This document shows positions 27,977 to 36,703 of a DNA stretch of 64,000 bases, in pieces. The DNA is from Planctomyces sp. (GTDB lineage: Bacteria > Planctomycetota > Planctomycetia > Planctomycetales > Planctomycetaceae): assembly GCA_016795105.1 (NCBI GenBank), contig JAEUIH010000030.1, positions 1-64,000 on the forward strand, given 5' to 3'. A program made the position numbers and the translations under genes. How positions within the stretch are numbered: the first letter of the stretch is position 1; each line of letters begins with the position of its first letter. A model generated the notes under the pieces. It saw nothing but the letters and a program-made list of their open reading frames with translations. It searched no databases and was not told the DNA's origin.

Positions 27977-28035
27977 GTCGCTGATCGCTCCGCGATCAGA
28001 CGCGTCCAGAACTGGATCGCGGAGCGATCCACGAC
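27977..28035. repeat. Inverted repeat pair (REP family 2), second copy
   Basis: Left arm 27977-27998 (GTCGCTGATCGCTCCGCGAT + CA) and right arm 28013-28035 (TGGATCGCGGAGCGATCC + ACGAC) share the GATCGCTCCGCGATC palindrome with the copy at 9984-10051 and differ from it by two or three bases. The spacer is shorter (14 bp instead of 24). As with the first copy it lies downstream of a plus-strand gene, here smpB, in a 237-bp gap. Confidence 0.8.
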
Positions 28036-28158
28036 AATCTGGTCACGATCTTTCAGAATCCTTGTCGCACCTGTGACGCGGAAATCGAGCTTATGATCGT
28101 TGGCGGGATTTGGTCCTGATCAACATCTGATTCTCAGCCAGCTTTCAGGAGCAACATC

Positions 28159-30054
28159 GTGAACATTCTGACGTCTTTTTGCAGGAAAATGTTGGCCCGC
28201 CGGAAGTCTCGCCGCGGGATCAACCAGCCGCAGCAACTCGAACCGCGTCTCGTCATGTCGGCCCAGCCACTCCCGGTCCTGTTGGTCATTGCCGACCAGC
28301 AGGATTTCTACTATCAGGAGTACGGTGATACTCGAACTTCCATCGAGTCCGCCGGAGTCAGCGTTGTCGTGGCGGCCACTTCGCTGTCTCCATCCACACC
28401 ACATCCCAACACGGGGCAGGGTGAGGGCTCAGGAATTGTGATTCCCGACATCACGCTGGCGAACGTGAATCCCGAAAACTACTCGGCCATTACGTTCGTT
28501 GGTGGATGGGGCTCATCAATGTATCAGTATGCGTTTCCGGGAGACTATGTCGACGGATTGTACGATGGTGACACTTCGACAAAGGCCATCGTGAACGACC
28601 TGATCAACGATTTCATCGATCAGGACAAGTACGTCTCAGCAATCTGCCATGGCACAACGGTTTTGGCGTGGGCACGAGTTGATGGAATCAGTCCGCTGAA
28701 CGGCCGGAATGTCAGCGTTCCGTACATCGGCTCTCCGGCTGTCACTTACAATGGTCACTTCTATGGCTACTTCGAACTCGGCCAGTACGAACAGGCCGTC
28801 TTCAACGGAGCCAATGCGAATCTCACCAGTGGTCAGTACGGTGATCCCGCAACGGTGACGGATGATGTGGTTGTTGACGGTCGGATCATCACGGCCGAAA
28901 ACTATGATTCCGCATCTCTGTTTGGCATTGTGATCGCACAACAGGTCATCGCCGCAGCGGCAAACAATAACGACCCGAATCTGCCTCCGGTCGCAGACGA
29001 TGCTTCATGGTCGATCGACGAGAACCTGAGCGTGGGCACGGTCGTTGGATCTGCGACTGCGTCAGACCCCAATCCGGACCAGATACTGAACTATCAAATC
29101 ATTACCGGAAATTTCGGAGGTGCATTCAGCATCAACTCCACGACCGGTGAAATCAGCGTTAACAATTCTGCGATGCTCGACTTCGAGACGTCTCCGGCCT
29201 TTCAGCTGACAATCGAAGTCTCAGACAACGGAGAACCTTCGTTCAGTGACACGGCCATCATCAGCATTTCACTCAACGACCTCGCCGAATATCCACCGGC
29301 GTCCGTGTATGTCTCTGGAAAGGACCTGATTGTGCAGGGTAGCCAGAGTACAGACGAAATTTATGTCTGGAGCGGCACCGCTGTACGGAATGTCTTCGTC
29401 TGGATGAATGGCATTCAGTATCCACAAATAAAACTTCCCGCTGGCGGCCGTGTCATTGTCTACTCGGGTGATGGCAATGATCAGATTTTTGCAGATAGCC
29501 TTGGCATTTCAGCCACCATATTCGGTGAAGAGGGTGACGACCTGATTCTCGGAGGTCGCTCAGCTGACATTATTGAAGGCGGTGGCGGCGTTGACAGGAT
29601 CGTCGGAAATAACGGAAACGATCTGATACTCGGCGGCGAAGGGGATGACTACCTTTATGGAAACGCAGGAAACGACATTGTTGTCGGCGGAAACGGCAAT
29701 GACCATCTTGATGGTGACGCCGGCCGCGATCTGCTGATCGGGGGTTCTGGTACAGACTATGTCAGAGGCGGCGCTGGGGACGATCTCCTGATTGGTGGTA
29801 CAACCAGTTACGATGAGAACATCAATGCACTCCGAAGTCTGGCTGCCGAATGGACGTCCTCTGCAAGACCTGCCGAACGGGCACGTCGGCTCCACAACGG
29901 AATCACAGGAGGTTTCCGTCTGGCCGCTGGCGAAACCGTGTACGATGACATGACAACCGACACAATCATTGGAGATGCCGGCATCGACTTGTTCTTCTCG
30001 GCTTTGACCGATGCGGCGTATGCGAACAGAAATGATCTGTTCGCGTCCGTCTGA
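28159..30054 (+). CDS. Secreted DJ-1/PfpI - cadherin - RTX fusion protein
   Basis: 631 residues; GTG at 28159 with AGGAG 8 nt upstream. N terminus has the planctomycete export-associated motif LEPRLVMSA (27-35). Residues about 38-275 form a DJ-1/PfpI-like class I glutamine-amidotransferase fold with nucleophile C163 in SAICHGTT. Residues about 280-375 are a cadherin-like module (IDENLSVGTVVGSATASDP). Residues about 435-550 hold some nine RTX nonapeptide repeats (GNNGNDLILGGEGDDYL) that bind calcium. The C terminus (DTIIGDAGIDLFFS) resembles the end of other planctomycete RTX proteins. The combination of an intracellular-type enzyme fold with adhesin modules is unusual. Confidence 0.85.
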   Translation: MNILTSFCRKMLARRKSRRGINQPQQLEPRLVMSAQPLPVLLVIADQQDFYYQEYGDTRTSIESAGVSVVVAATSLSPSTPHPNTGQGEGSGIVIPDITLANVNPENYSAITFVGGWGSSMYQYAFPGDYVDGLYDGDTSTKAIVNDLINDFIDQDKYVSAICHGTTVLAWARVDGISPLNGRNVSVPYIGSPAVTYNGHFYGYFELGQYEQAVFNGANANLTSGQYGDPATVTDDVVVDGRIITAENYDSASLFGIVIAQQVIAAAANNNDPNLPPVADDASWSIDENLSVGTVVGSATASDPNPDQILNYQIITGNFGGAFSINSTTGEISVNNSAMLDFETSPAFQLTIEVSDNGEPSFSDTAIISISLNDLAEYPPASVYVSGKDLIVQGSQSTDEIYVWSGTAVRNVFVWMNGIQYPQIKLPAGGRVIVYSGDGNDQIFADSLGISATIFGEEGDDLILGGRSADIIEGGGGVDRIVGNNGNDLILGGEGDDYLYGNAGNDIVVGGNGNDHLDGDAGRDLLIGGSGTDYVRGGAGDDLLIGGTTSYDENINALRSLAAEWTSSARPAERARRLHNGITGGFRLAAGETVYDDMTTDTIIGDAGIDLFFSALTDAAYANRNDLFASV

Positions 30055-30103
30055 AGGATTCGGGCTTGTGGACCGATGCAACCTGCATTCGCACCAGTCA
30101 AAG

Positions 30104-30137
30104 TCCGCCCACTGGCATGTCAATGCTGGCGGGCGGA
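30104..30137. terminator. Hairpin between convergent genes
   Basis: Arms TCCGCCCACTGGCAT (30104-30118) and ATGCTGGCGGGCGGA (30123-30137) pair over 15 positions with about three mismatches around a 4-nt loop. It lies between the RTX gene and the oppositely directed S9 peptidase gene. There is no long T run, so factor-independent termination is only a possibility. Confidence 0.5.
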
Positions 30138-30179
30138 TCGACCTGTTTGCAAAACCGTAAACAAACGTCGCATGCCTCC

Positions 30180-32387
30180 TCAGTGCTTCGCAGCTTCTGG
30201 TTTCCCCATCGATTCAACAATGAAATTGAACATTAGTCGTTCATAGTGTGAACCAAAGATTCCATGTCGAGCTGTCGGATACAACATGACTTCAAATTCC
30301 TTGTTGGCTCTCTGAAGCTGGTGAATCAGCTGAAATGAGTTTGCCGGATGGACGTTATCATCCTTTAAACCATGCAGAATTAAGAGTCGCCCATGCAGAT
30401 CACGAGCCGCCTTTGTGACAGAAGACACCTTGTAGCCTTCCGGATTTTCCTGCGGTGTTGACATGAACCGTTCTGTATAGATGGTGTCATAATTGGACCA
30501 GTCGGTCACCGGAGCACCCGCAATCCCAGCACACAATTTATTGCAGTGTGTCATGGCATACGCTGTATAGTAGCCCCCATAACTGTGTCCATTCATGCCG
30601 ATCCGTCCGCCATCGACCCAAGTCTGCTGCTCCAGCCAATTGCAGAGAGAAACCAGGTCCTTTGTTTCTTCGACACCCAGTTTTTTATAGGCAATCCAGG
30701 CACTCTTAGCTCCATAGCCGCTTGCACTGCGAGGATCAAAGCGGATCACAACAATCCCCAGATTCGCAAGCAGATGTTCCAGAAGTCGGCCGCTCCACGC
30801 ATCTTTCACCCCAGGATGATGAGGTCCGCCGTAGGTCATCAACCAAACCGGATACCGAGTCATTGGATCAAAGTCGGGAGGCCGCACGATAACGGCCTTT
30901 GTGGTTGTTTGATCTGACATCGGAACGTCGATCAGCTCTACCTGGCCAAACCGAAACTTCTCAGACGGGACCGTTATGGGTTCTCTGAGGGTTCGCAATA
31001 CCCTGCCATCAGAGTCTCTGAGCACCTCCTCTGGCGGCTGATTCAGACTGCTGAAGGTGTCAATGATCAGTTTCAGCCCGGGACTTGCATCGGCAGCATG
31101 CTGACCACCACCTTCCGTCAGCAGCCTGATCGATGGTTTCGAGGAATCGAGGCCAACAGAGTAAATGCTCTCCGCGATGTGAGACTCTCGAGTACCCGAA
31201 ACAAGTGCAATTCCATCGTTTTCATTGACTCCGATGAGCGAACGAACTTCCCACTCTCCGGACGTCAGCGGTTCCATCTGCGTTCCATCAGCAGACACTC
31301 TGTAAAGATGCTTCCAGCCGGTTCTCTCACTGAAAAGCAGAAAGCTTCCATCATTAAGGAATGTCACATCACCGGGATTGTCCACCCATGCTTCCGTTCG
31401 ATCTTTCACAAGCAGCGTGCTCTGACCACTGGAGAGATCGGTTCGAACAACATCCAGTGTCGTCTGAATTCTGTTCTGAGCATACCAGAATAGCGTCTCT
31501 GAATCCGGAGTCCATTGAAAGCCCGCAACGATCAGGTCGTCAGACGGCCACGCAGACGTATCAACCCACTGAGTCGTCCCTCCGGAAAAGGGAACCACGC
31601 CGAGTCGCACAGTCGGATTCGTGTCGCCAGCCTTTGGAAACCGCTCGATCTCAACGGTCTGCTGAACCTCCGTATCGTCATTCACATGAAACACAGGCAC
31701 GTGTGTATCATCAAATTGCTGATAGACGATCTTTGATCCGTCCGGACTCCATTGGTACGCATCCCAGCGACGATTATAAACCTCTTCAAAGTACACCCAG
31801 TCAGCTTTCCCGTTTCGGATGAGTTCTGTGCCTCCATGAGTCAGTTGCCTCACAGACCCATCCGAGAAGTCTGCAACCCAGATGTCGTTTTTGTGAATCA
31901 TGGCAACTGAGTCTCCGCGAGGTGACAGTTTCTCAAGCTCACGCGGCTCCGGCAGGTTTCGTACGATTGACTTTTCTGTGCCGTCAAGCCGAATCCGAAT
32001 CAGGCAATTCTGATGTTCAAAGACGGCCTGACGATCGGAATACTTTATGAACTTCCATCCGCCTTCCGCCATTGAATTTGCTTCATCCTGAGTCACCAGC
32101 CCGTCTGTAACCAAAGCCGTGGCCAGTGCTTCCTTCGAAAACCACGGTTGAGACTCGCCGGTTTTAGCATTAGTCACCATCCATCCCGATGATTCACGGG
32201 TGACCCACGACTCATCGGAGACCCATATAATTCCATGCCGGGCATTCCCGGACAGGTTCAGTCGATCCCGTCCATAAACCTGATCCCAGGTAATCGGCTG
32301 ACGTTCGTCCGCGATGCTCATCAATGGCTGCATCGCAGCAAGCACAACGAACAGTACGATTTTCAAATCGCAAAATGTTTGCTTCAT
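30180..32387 (-). CDS. S9 family prolyl-oligopeptidase / dipeptidyl-peptidase IV
   Basis: 735 residues with a signal peptide (about 1-26). A DPP IV-type beta-propeller (about 40-490: SPDGSKIVYQQFDD, WTPDSETLFWYAQN) precedes an alpha/beta-hydrolase domain. The catalytic triad is visible: Ser in GHSYGG near 603, Asp in GLKDDNVHP near 672 and His in ARHGIFG near 705. The Glu-Glu pair used by DPP IV enzymes to bind the N terminus may be EEVYNRRWDAY (near 193). Predicted to release dipeptides after proline or alanine in the periplasm. Single gene with AAGGAA before the ATG; divergent from the next gene. Confidence 0.92.
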   Translation of the reverse strand: MKQTFCDLKIVLFVVLAAMQPLMSIADERQPITWDQVYGRDRLNLSGNARHGIIWVSDESWVTRESSGWMVTNAKTGESQPWFSKEALATALVTDGLVTQDEANSMAEGGWKFIKYSDRQAVFEHQNCLIRIRLDGTEKSIVRNLPEPRELEKLSPRGDSVAMIHKNDIWVADFSDGSVRQLTHGGTELIRNGKADWVYFEEVYNRRWDAYQWSPDGSKIVYQQFDDTHVPVFHVNDDTEVQQTVEIERFPKAGDTNPTVRLGVVPFSGGTTQWVDTSAWPSDDLIVAGFQWTPDSETLFWYAQNRIQTTLDVVRTDLSSGQSTLLVKDRTEAWVDNPGDVTFLNDGSFLLFSERTGWKHLYRVSADGTQMEPLTSGEWEVRSLIGVNENDGIALVSGTRESHIAESIYSVGLDSSKPSIRLLTEGGGQHAADASPGLKLIIDTFSSLNQPPEEVLRDSDGRVLRTLREPITVPSEKFRFGQVELIDVPMSDQTTTKAVIVRPPDFDPMTRYPVWLMTYGGPHHPGVKDAWSGRLLEHLLANLGIVVIRFDPRSASGYGAKSAWIAYKKLGVEETKDLVSLCNWLEQQTWVDGGRIGMNGHSYGGYYTAYAMTHCNKLCAGIAGAPVTDWSNYDTIYTERFMSTPQENPEGYKVSSVTKAARDLHGRLLILHGLKDDNVHPANSFQLIHQLQRANKEFEVMLYPTARHGIFGSHYERLMFNFIVESMGKPEAAKH

Positions 32388-32543
32388 ATTTCCTTGCTTC
32401 TTCTCAAAGTCGACTCAAATCCGGGATGTACAAGGTCCGGAATCATCAACATGTGCAGAATCTGGCTGCTCGTTTGCAGTCACTCCCGGTCTGAGGCAAC
32501 AATACTGGCAAATACACTCTGAGTTTCAAAGGAGTCACCAGCC

Positions 32544-33464
32544 ATGTTCCGCAGCATTGCACTGTTTTCCGTCATTGTTGGACTGATTGCAATTGAATGG
32601 AGTCATGCAGACGATCAGTCTCCCGGGAAAGACACTGCTGAAAATGCAGTTCGGGTCATGAGCTTTAACATTCGCTACGGCACCGCAAGTGACGGAGAAA
32701 ATGACTGGATGCATCGCCGCGAATTCCTGCTCCAGACCATTACAGGATTTCATCCTGATCTTCTCGGTACACAGGAAACGCTGGCAATGCAGAAGACTTT
32801 TCTTGCAAATGCTTTGCCGGAGTATGAATCCATTGGCGTTGGTCGTGTAGATGGGAAAGATGATGGTGAAATGATGGCCATCTACTTCCGTCGCGACAGA
32901 TTTGAAAAAGTCAGCGAGGGTCATTTCTGGCTGAGTGACACCCCGGAGAAAGTCGGAAGCGTAAGCTGGGACAGTTCCCTTCCACGAATGGTGACCTGGG
33001 TCGTTTTGAAAGACCGGAAGCAGACTGACTCTCCGGAAATCGCGTTCCTGAATACACACTTTGATCACAGAGGTGCAAACGCGAGACTCATGTCTTCTAA
33101 ACTGATTCGCAGAACGATTGGAACAAAGTTCACCGGGATGTCGATTGTCTTAACCGGAGACTTCAACACCGAAGAAGATTCGGCACCGTACAATGCTCTC
33201 TTTGCCCCGCAATCAGAAGCCATCGACCAGATTCCAGCCGGTCACTCTCCTGTGGTCGACAGCTTTCGTGCAGCAAATCCTCAGCGGACGGAAAACGAAG
33301 GTACGTTCTCGGGCTTCAACAGTGCAATTACGGCTGGACCGCGAATCGATTGGATTGGCGTGTCTCGCGACTGGACCATTATGAAAGCCGAAATCAACAG
33401 AACTTCAAAAGATGGCAAAACACCGTCTGACCATTTCCCGATAACCGCGGTCATACATCGCTGA
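32544..33464 (+). CDS. Endonuclease/exonuclease/phosphatase family protein, secreted
   Basis: 306 residues with AAGGAG before the ATG and a signal peptide ending near SHA-DD (about 23). Metal and catalytic residues of the EEP (DNase I-like) fold are present: SFNIRYG, GTQETL, NTHFDHRG, TGDFNTEED and SDHFPITA. Secreted planctomycete members of this group are probably phosphodiesterases or phosphatases and not DNA-repair enzymes; the substrate cannot be read from the sequence. It is divergent from the S9 peptidase and followed by the binding-protein gene. Confidence 0.9.
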   Translation: MFRSIALFSVIVGLIAIEWSHADDQSPGKDTAENAVRVMSFNIRYGTASDGENDWMHRREFLLQTITGFHPDLLGTQETLAMQKTFLANALPEYESIGVGRVDGKDDGEMMAIYFRRDRFEKVSEGHFWLSDTPEKVGSVSWDSSLPRMVTWVVLKDRKQTDSPEIAFLNTHFDHRGANARLMSSKLIRRTIGTKFTGMSIVLTGDFNTEEDSAPYNALFAPQSEAIDQIPAGHSPVVDSFRAANPQRTENEGTFSGFNSAITAGPRIDWIGVSRDWTIMKAEINRTSKDGKTPSDHFPITAVIHR

Positions 33465-33535
33465 AAACCGGTGGAGACTTCCGCCGAGCTCAACTGTCTT
33501 TATCTCGTGCATTGCACGGCCCTGGAACAACTAAC

Positions 33536-34570
33536 ATGTCGCCGGATTCAACGCTCAACTGTGGTCGCAGCTACTGCATAATCAGTTTATTCGCAATATT
33601 CATCGTCACGACCCTGCCTGGATGCTCGCAGACAACACCCCCGGAATCAGATGCAGCATCACCAAAGGTTCAAATCGCTCTCAACTGGTATCCGGAAACA
33701 GAACACGGTGGATTCATCGCGGCCGATGCAGAAGGTTATTACAAACAGCAGGGGCTCGATGTTGAGATTCTCCCCGGAGATACCAATGCCCCGTCTTTAG
33801 TGATCTCAGAACTTGCCGCCGGACGGATTGAATTCGCTGTTTCCGACGCCGACAACATCGTAAAGGCTCGCGCAAACGATGTTCCGGTCGTCGCAATTCT
33901 GGCTCCGCTTCAAAACACTCCTCGCTGTATCATGGTCCACGAAGAATCCGGTATCACGCGACTTGAGGATCTTGCAAATGTCGAACTCGCAATCAGCGAA
34001 GGTCGTCCCTTTGCACAGTACTTGATGTTGAAACTGCCTTTGAAGAATGTGACACGAGTTCCGTATAACGGGTTGGTTGGTGAGTTCATGACAAAGAAGT
34101 CGTTTGCTCAGCAGGCCTTTGTCTTCAGTGAACCATTCCTCGCGAAAGAGCAGGGTGCGTCACCACGAGCACTGATGGTTTCTGAGATTGGATTCAATCC
34201 TTACGCAAGCGTTCTGGTCACAACCGAGAAGAACATACTTGAGAACCCGGAACGCGTTCAACGAGTCGTCAATGCTGCGTGGCGGGGATGGAAGAGTTAC
34301 CTGGATGCCCCGGAAAAAACGAACGAAGCGATTGGTAAGATGAACAGCAACATGTCTGCAGGCGCACTTCAATACGGGGCCGACACGATGAAAGACCTCT
34401 GCCATTCCGCCGACGGCGAACCGGAATTCGGAATGACGCAGAAACGTTGGGTCACTTTGGTCGAGCAGATCGAGGAAATCGGGTCGATGGAGAAGGGGGC
34501 TGTCCGCGCCGAAGAGTGTTTCAACGATTCATTCCTGAAGAAGGCGGCCGCGGAATTCGGGAAACTCTAA
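33536..34570 (+). CDS. Orphan NMT1/THI5-like ABC substrate-binding lipoprotein
   Basis: 344 residues from ATG 33536; an upstream start at 33512 is less likely because it lengthens a normal lipoprotein signal. Lipobox TLPGC, then an NMT1/THI5-like (SsuA) domain: ALNWYPETEHGGFIAADAEG, YYKQQGLDVEILPG, ELAAGRIEFAVSDAD. Such proteins feed pyrimidine precursors, sulfonates or nitrate-type ligands to ABC importers. No permease or ATPase gene is nearby, which is unusual for the type. A hairpin lies just after the stop. The ligand could be a thiamine-pyrimidine precursor, but this is only suggested by family. Confidence 0.82.
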   Translation: MSPDSTLNCGRSYCIISLFAIFIVTTLPGCSQTTPPESDAASPKVQIALNWYPETEHGGFIAADAEGYYKQQGLDVEILPGDTNAPSLVISELAAGRIEFAVSDADNIVKARANDVPVVAILAPLQNTPRCIMVHEESGITRLEDLANVELAISEGRPFAQYLMLKLPLKNVTRVPYNGLVGEFMTKKSFAQQAFVFSEPFLAKEQGASPRALMVSEIGFNPYASVLVTTEKNILENPERVQRVVNAAWRGWKSYLDAPEKTNEAIGKMNSNMSAGALQYGADTMKDLCHSADGEPEFGMTQKRWVTLVEQIEEIGSMEKGAVRAEECFNDSFLKKAAAEFGKL

Positions 34571-34572
34571 TT

Positions 34573-34604
34573 CTGCGGCTTAACGCAGCAGTAGCGTTCC
34601 GCAG
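34573..34604 (+). terminator. Hairpin after the substrate-binding protein gene
   Basis: CTGCGG...AACGC (34573-34586) can pair with GCGTT...CCGCAG (34594-34604) around an AGCAGTA loop, two bases after the stop codon. No T run follows, so attribution as a terminator is tentative. Confidence 0.4.
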
Positions 34605-34707
34605 GTGCGGGCCAGCATTGAGCTTTCAAGGCATCATGGTACCGGCCATATCCCATGACCGGTTCTTTTACGTTTCAGATCAATTATTTTTGGGGAGTAT
34701 TGAGCGT

Positions 34708-35307
34708 ATGGTCACAATTTCTTGCCGCACGTCGCGTCTGACATTCACGCTGCCCTTCGTTGCCACATTGCTGCTGACATTGGTCGCATCAGCGGGTGTC
34801 AACGATCAGGAAGTGCAGAAACCAGGGAAAGAACACGAGAAACTTAAGCAGATGGTTGGGTCCTGGGATGCTGTCGTCTCAACACCGGGGTCACCCGATT
34901 CAAAAGGTTCTGCCACGTATCGCATGACATGCCGCGGCATGTGGCTCCAAAGCAATTTTGAAACAGACATGGGCGGAGAAAAATTCGTTGGACGGGGGAT
35001 GGATTCGTGGGACGCAGCTCAGAGTAAGTACGTGAGCGTCTGGTTTGATTCGATGTCTGGTACGCCGCTGACCTTCTACGGTAATTACGACGATGCCGGA
35101 AAAGTCCTGACCATGACCTCAGAAAGCAAAGGACCAGACGGTACTGTGATGAAATGGAAATCCGTCTCCACCGAGGAAGACGCAGACCATCACGCCTTTA
35201 AACTGACAATGATCCTTCCCGACGCAACGGAAGCTGAGGTGATTGCAATTCGATACACTCGGCGTCCGGAAGGAGAAAAATCTCCGGCGAGAAACCGTGA
35301 AGAATAA
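34708..35307 (+). CDS. DUF1579 domain protein, secreted
   Basis: 199 residues from ATG 34708, with GGGGAG upstream; the longer open frame overlaps the previous gene and was rejected. Signal peptide about 1-30 (LLLTLVASAG). The rest matches DUF1579: EHEKLKQMVGSWDA, TYRMTCRGMWLQSNFE, GRGMDSWDAAQSKYVSVWFD and MTSESKGPDGTVMKWK, a lipocalin/fatty-acid-binding-like beta barrel. Function of the family is unknown. It converges with the thioredoxin-like gene, with only 18 bp between stop codons. Confidence 0.85.
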   Translation: MVTISCRTSRLTFTLPFVATLLLTLVASAGVNDQEVQKPGKEHEKLKQMVGSWDAVVSTPGSPDSKGSATYRMTCRGMWLQSNFETDMGGEKFVGRGMDSWDAAQSKYVSVWFDSMSGTPLTFYGNYDDAGKVLTMTSESKGPDGTVMKWKSVSTEEDADHHAFKLTMILPDATEAEVIAIRYTRRPEGEKSPARNREE

Positions 35308-35325
35308 TTGCAGACCGATCTCCAT

Positions 35326-35970
35326 TTAATTGCCAGCAGGTTTCTGACGACGAACCTTCTTGTAACGAACTCCACAACCGCGAGCCGGGACGCTCGCGGT
35401 TTCTGGTTTTTCGCCTTTCAGTGCAGACTCAATCGCTAACTCAACATACCGCACCTGAACTTTCGCGGCGTCTGTCACATCATCCATTGCTCCGCGATAA
35501 ACAACCTCACGATCGCGATTTATCACAAAGAACTCCGGAGTAAACAAAGCACCATAGGCTTTAGCGACGGTTTGTTCCGCATCTCTCAGATAAAGAAACC
35601 CGAACGCCTTCTCAGCGGCCCGTTCTTTCATCTTCTCCAGTTCGTCGGCACTGCCGGAATTGGAGTTGATAGCCACCAGCGATACTGATTTGCCGGCATC
35701 CTGATACTTTTTGTGCAGGGCCTTCAGTCGATCTTCGTAGTCAATCGAATAGGGACAGGAATTGCAGGTGAAACACACGACAATCACATCACGGTCTGCC
35801 AGCTCTTCCAGGGAATGATCCCGACCGTCAGTGCCCGGTAACTTCTCCCACGACGCAGCAGGATCACCGGGTTTCAGCTCGATCATCGCGTCCTGTGCGA
35901 ATGCTGCGTTCTGCACCGAACCAATCACGACTGATAGCACAAGAACTGTAAACGCCACGGGCCCCGGCAT
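35326..35970 (-). CDS. Secreted thioredoxin-like (redoxin/AhpC-TSA) protein
   Basis: 214 residues; GGAGG before the ATG at 35970. Signal peptide to about residue 26 (AAFAQDAM). Redoxin domain with the dithiol motif CNSC (C69, C72) preceded by C66, in VVVCFTCNSCPYS. The pattern CxxCPYS and the later TPEFFVINRDREVVYRG are typical of planctomycete thioredoxin-family proteins that may act as periplasmic thiol oxidoreductases or peroxidases. The C-terminal 30 residues are basic and carry one more cysteine (PARGCGVRYKK). Stand-alone transcription unit. Confidence 0.86.
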   Translation of the reverse strand: MPGPVAFTVLVLSVVIGSVQNAAFAQDAMIELKPGDPAASWEKLPGTDGRDHSLEELADRDVIVVCFTCNSCPYSIDYEDRLKALHKKYQDAGKSVSLVAINSNSGSADELEKMKERAAEKAFGFLYLRDAEQTVAKAYGALFTPEFFVINRDREVVYRGAMDDVTDAAKVQVRYVELAIESALKGEKPETASVPARGCGVRYKKVRRQKPAGN

Positions 35971-36060
35971 CGTCCGTACCTCCGCTAAGACTCAATATTC
36001 GCAATCCATATGTTGATGAGTCGGCATCCGGGATGCAAGTTCAGCCGGTGCGTCAGAGGA

Positions 36061-36426
36061 TCAGGCTGCCTCGAGGTGAGACTCTTCCTGAACGTCTGAG
36101 TGATCTTCGAAATGGACATCATTTTGCCCATCATCTGAGGAAGTCGCTCTGCGTGTAAGGGATTCCCGGCCAAGCGGACTCAACTGGTACTGCAGCCCAA
36201 CGCTCCGTCCGGTAATCTCGAATTTCAGCATTCCCTGGGCAATCAGAAACCCATGAATTCCGGTAAGCCGTACTTTGTCGACCCCATGAACTTCATCAAC
36301 TCGATCCAGCCACCCGTTGTAGTCCGGGTTGGATGCTCGAGCAGCAGCGTCGCGGATTGCGTAGTTGCTGAGCACGCTCAGGCAATCGTCGCTGATGGGT
36401 TCAGAATGTAAATCGAATGCAGCCAT
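36061..36426 (-). CDS. Hypothetical small protein
   Basis: 121 residues from ATG 36426 (MAAFDLHSEPIS); an in-frame start at 36444 would add six residues. The first 90 residues look like a small folded domain (LSNYAIRDAAARASNPDYNGW, LTGIHGFLIAQGMLKFEI) that might be winged-helix-like, and the tail is acidic and disordered (DDGQNDVHFEDHSDVQEE). No signal peptide. I do not recognise the family. Coding is supported by length, composition and lack of a competing frame. Confidence 0.6.
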   Translation of the reverse strand: MAAFDLHSEPISDDCLSVLSNYAIRDAAARASNPDYNGWLDRVDEVHGVDKVRLTGIHGFLIAQGMLKFEITGRSVGLQYQLSPLGRESLTRRATSSDDGQNDVHFEDHSDVQEESHLEAA

Positions 36427-36566
36427 GGCCTGTGTATCGACCAATGCAGTCGATTCATTCAGTGGGACAATTCACGTCTGCACGACCGCTACAATACCCC
36501 CAGTGAGTTCAATTAAATCCCGCGTTTTGCGGTTTTCCTGCTGAAGTTGAACCCATCGAATCACAC

Positions 36567-36603
36567 AAAAAAACAGAGCCTCGCGGCACAGCCGGCGAGA
36601 CTC
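36567..36603 (-). terminator. Rho-independent terminator for the YTV gene
   Basis: Read on the minus strand: GAGTCTCGC (36603-36595), a 10-nt loop, GCGAGGCTC (36584-36576), then a run of seven T (36573-36567). The stem has one central mismatch. It is about 100 bp downstream of the stop of the minus-strand YTV gene. Confidence 0.7.
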
Positions 36604-36703
36604 CGTGAAGACAGATAAACCAGTGAAACTTTTCCGGGGCAAAGTCCCCGCTGCCACAATCTGACTGTGACAGAGGAACCCGCCTTCTCCAGATCTACAC
36701 TCT

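Noticed and set aside
27652-28158. tmRNA (ssrA) gene near smpB
   Set aside because: No tRNA-like ends or tag-coding frame could be found; the gap contains the family-2 inverted repeat.
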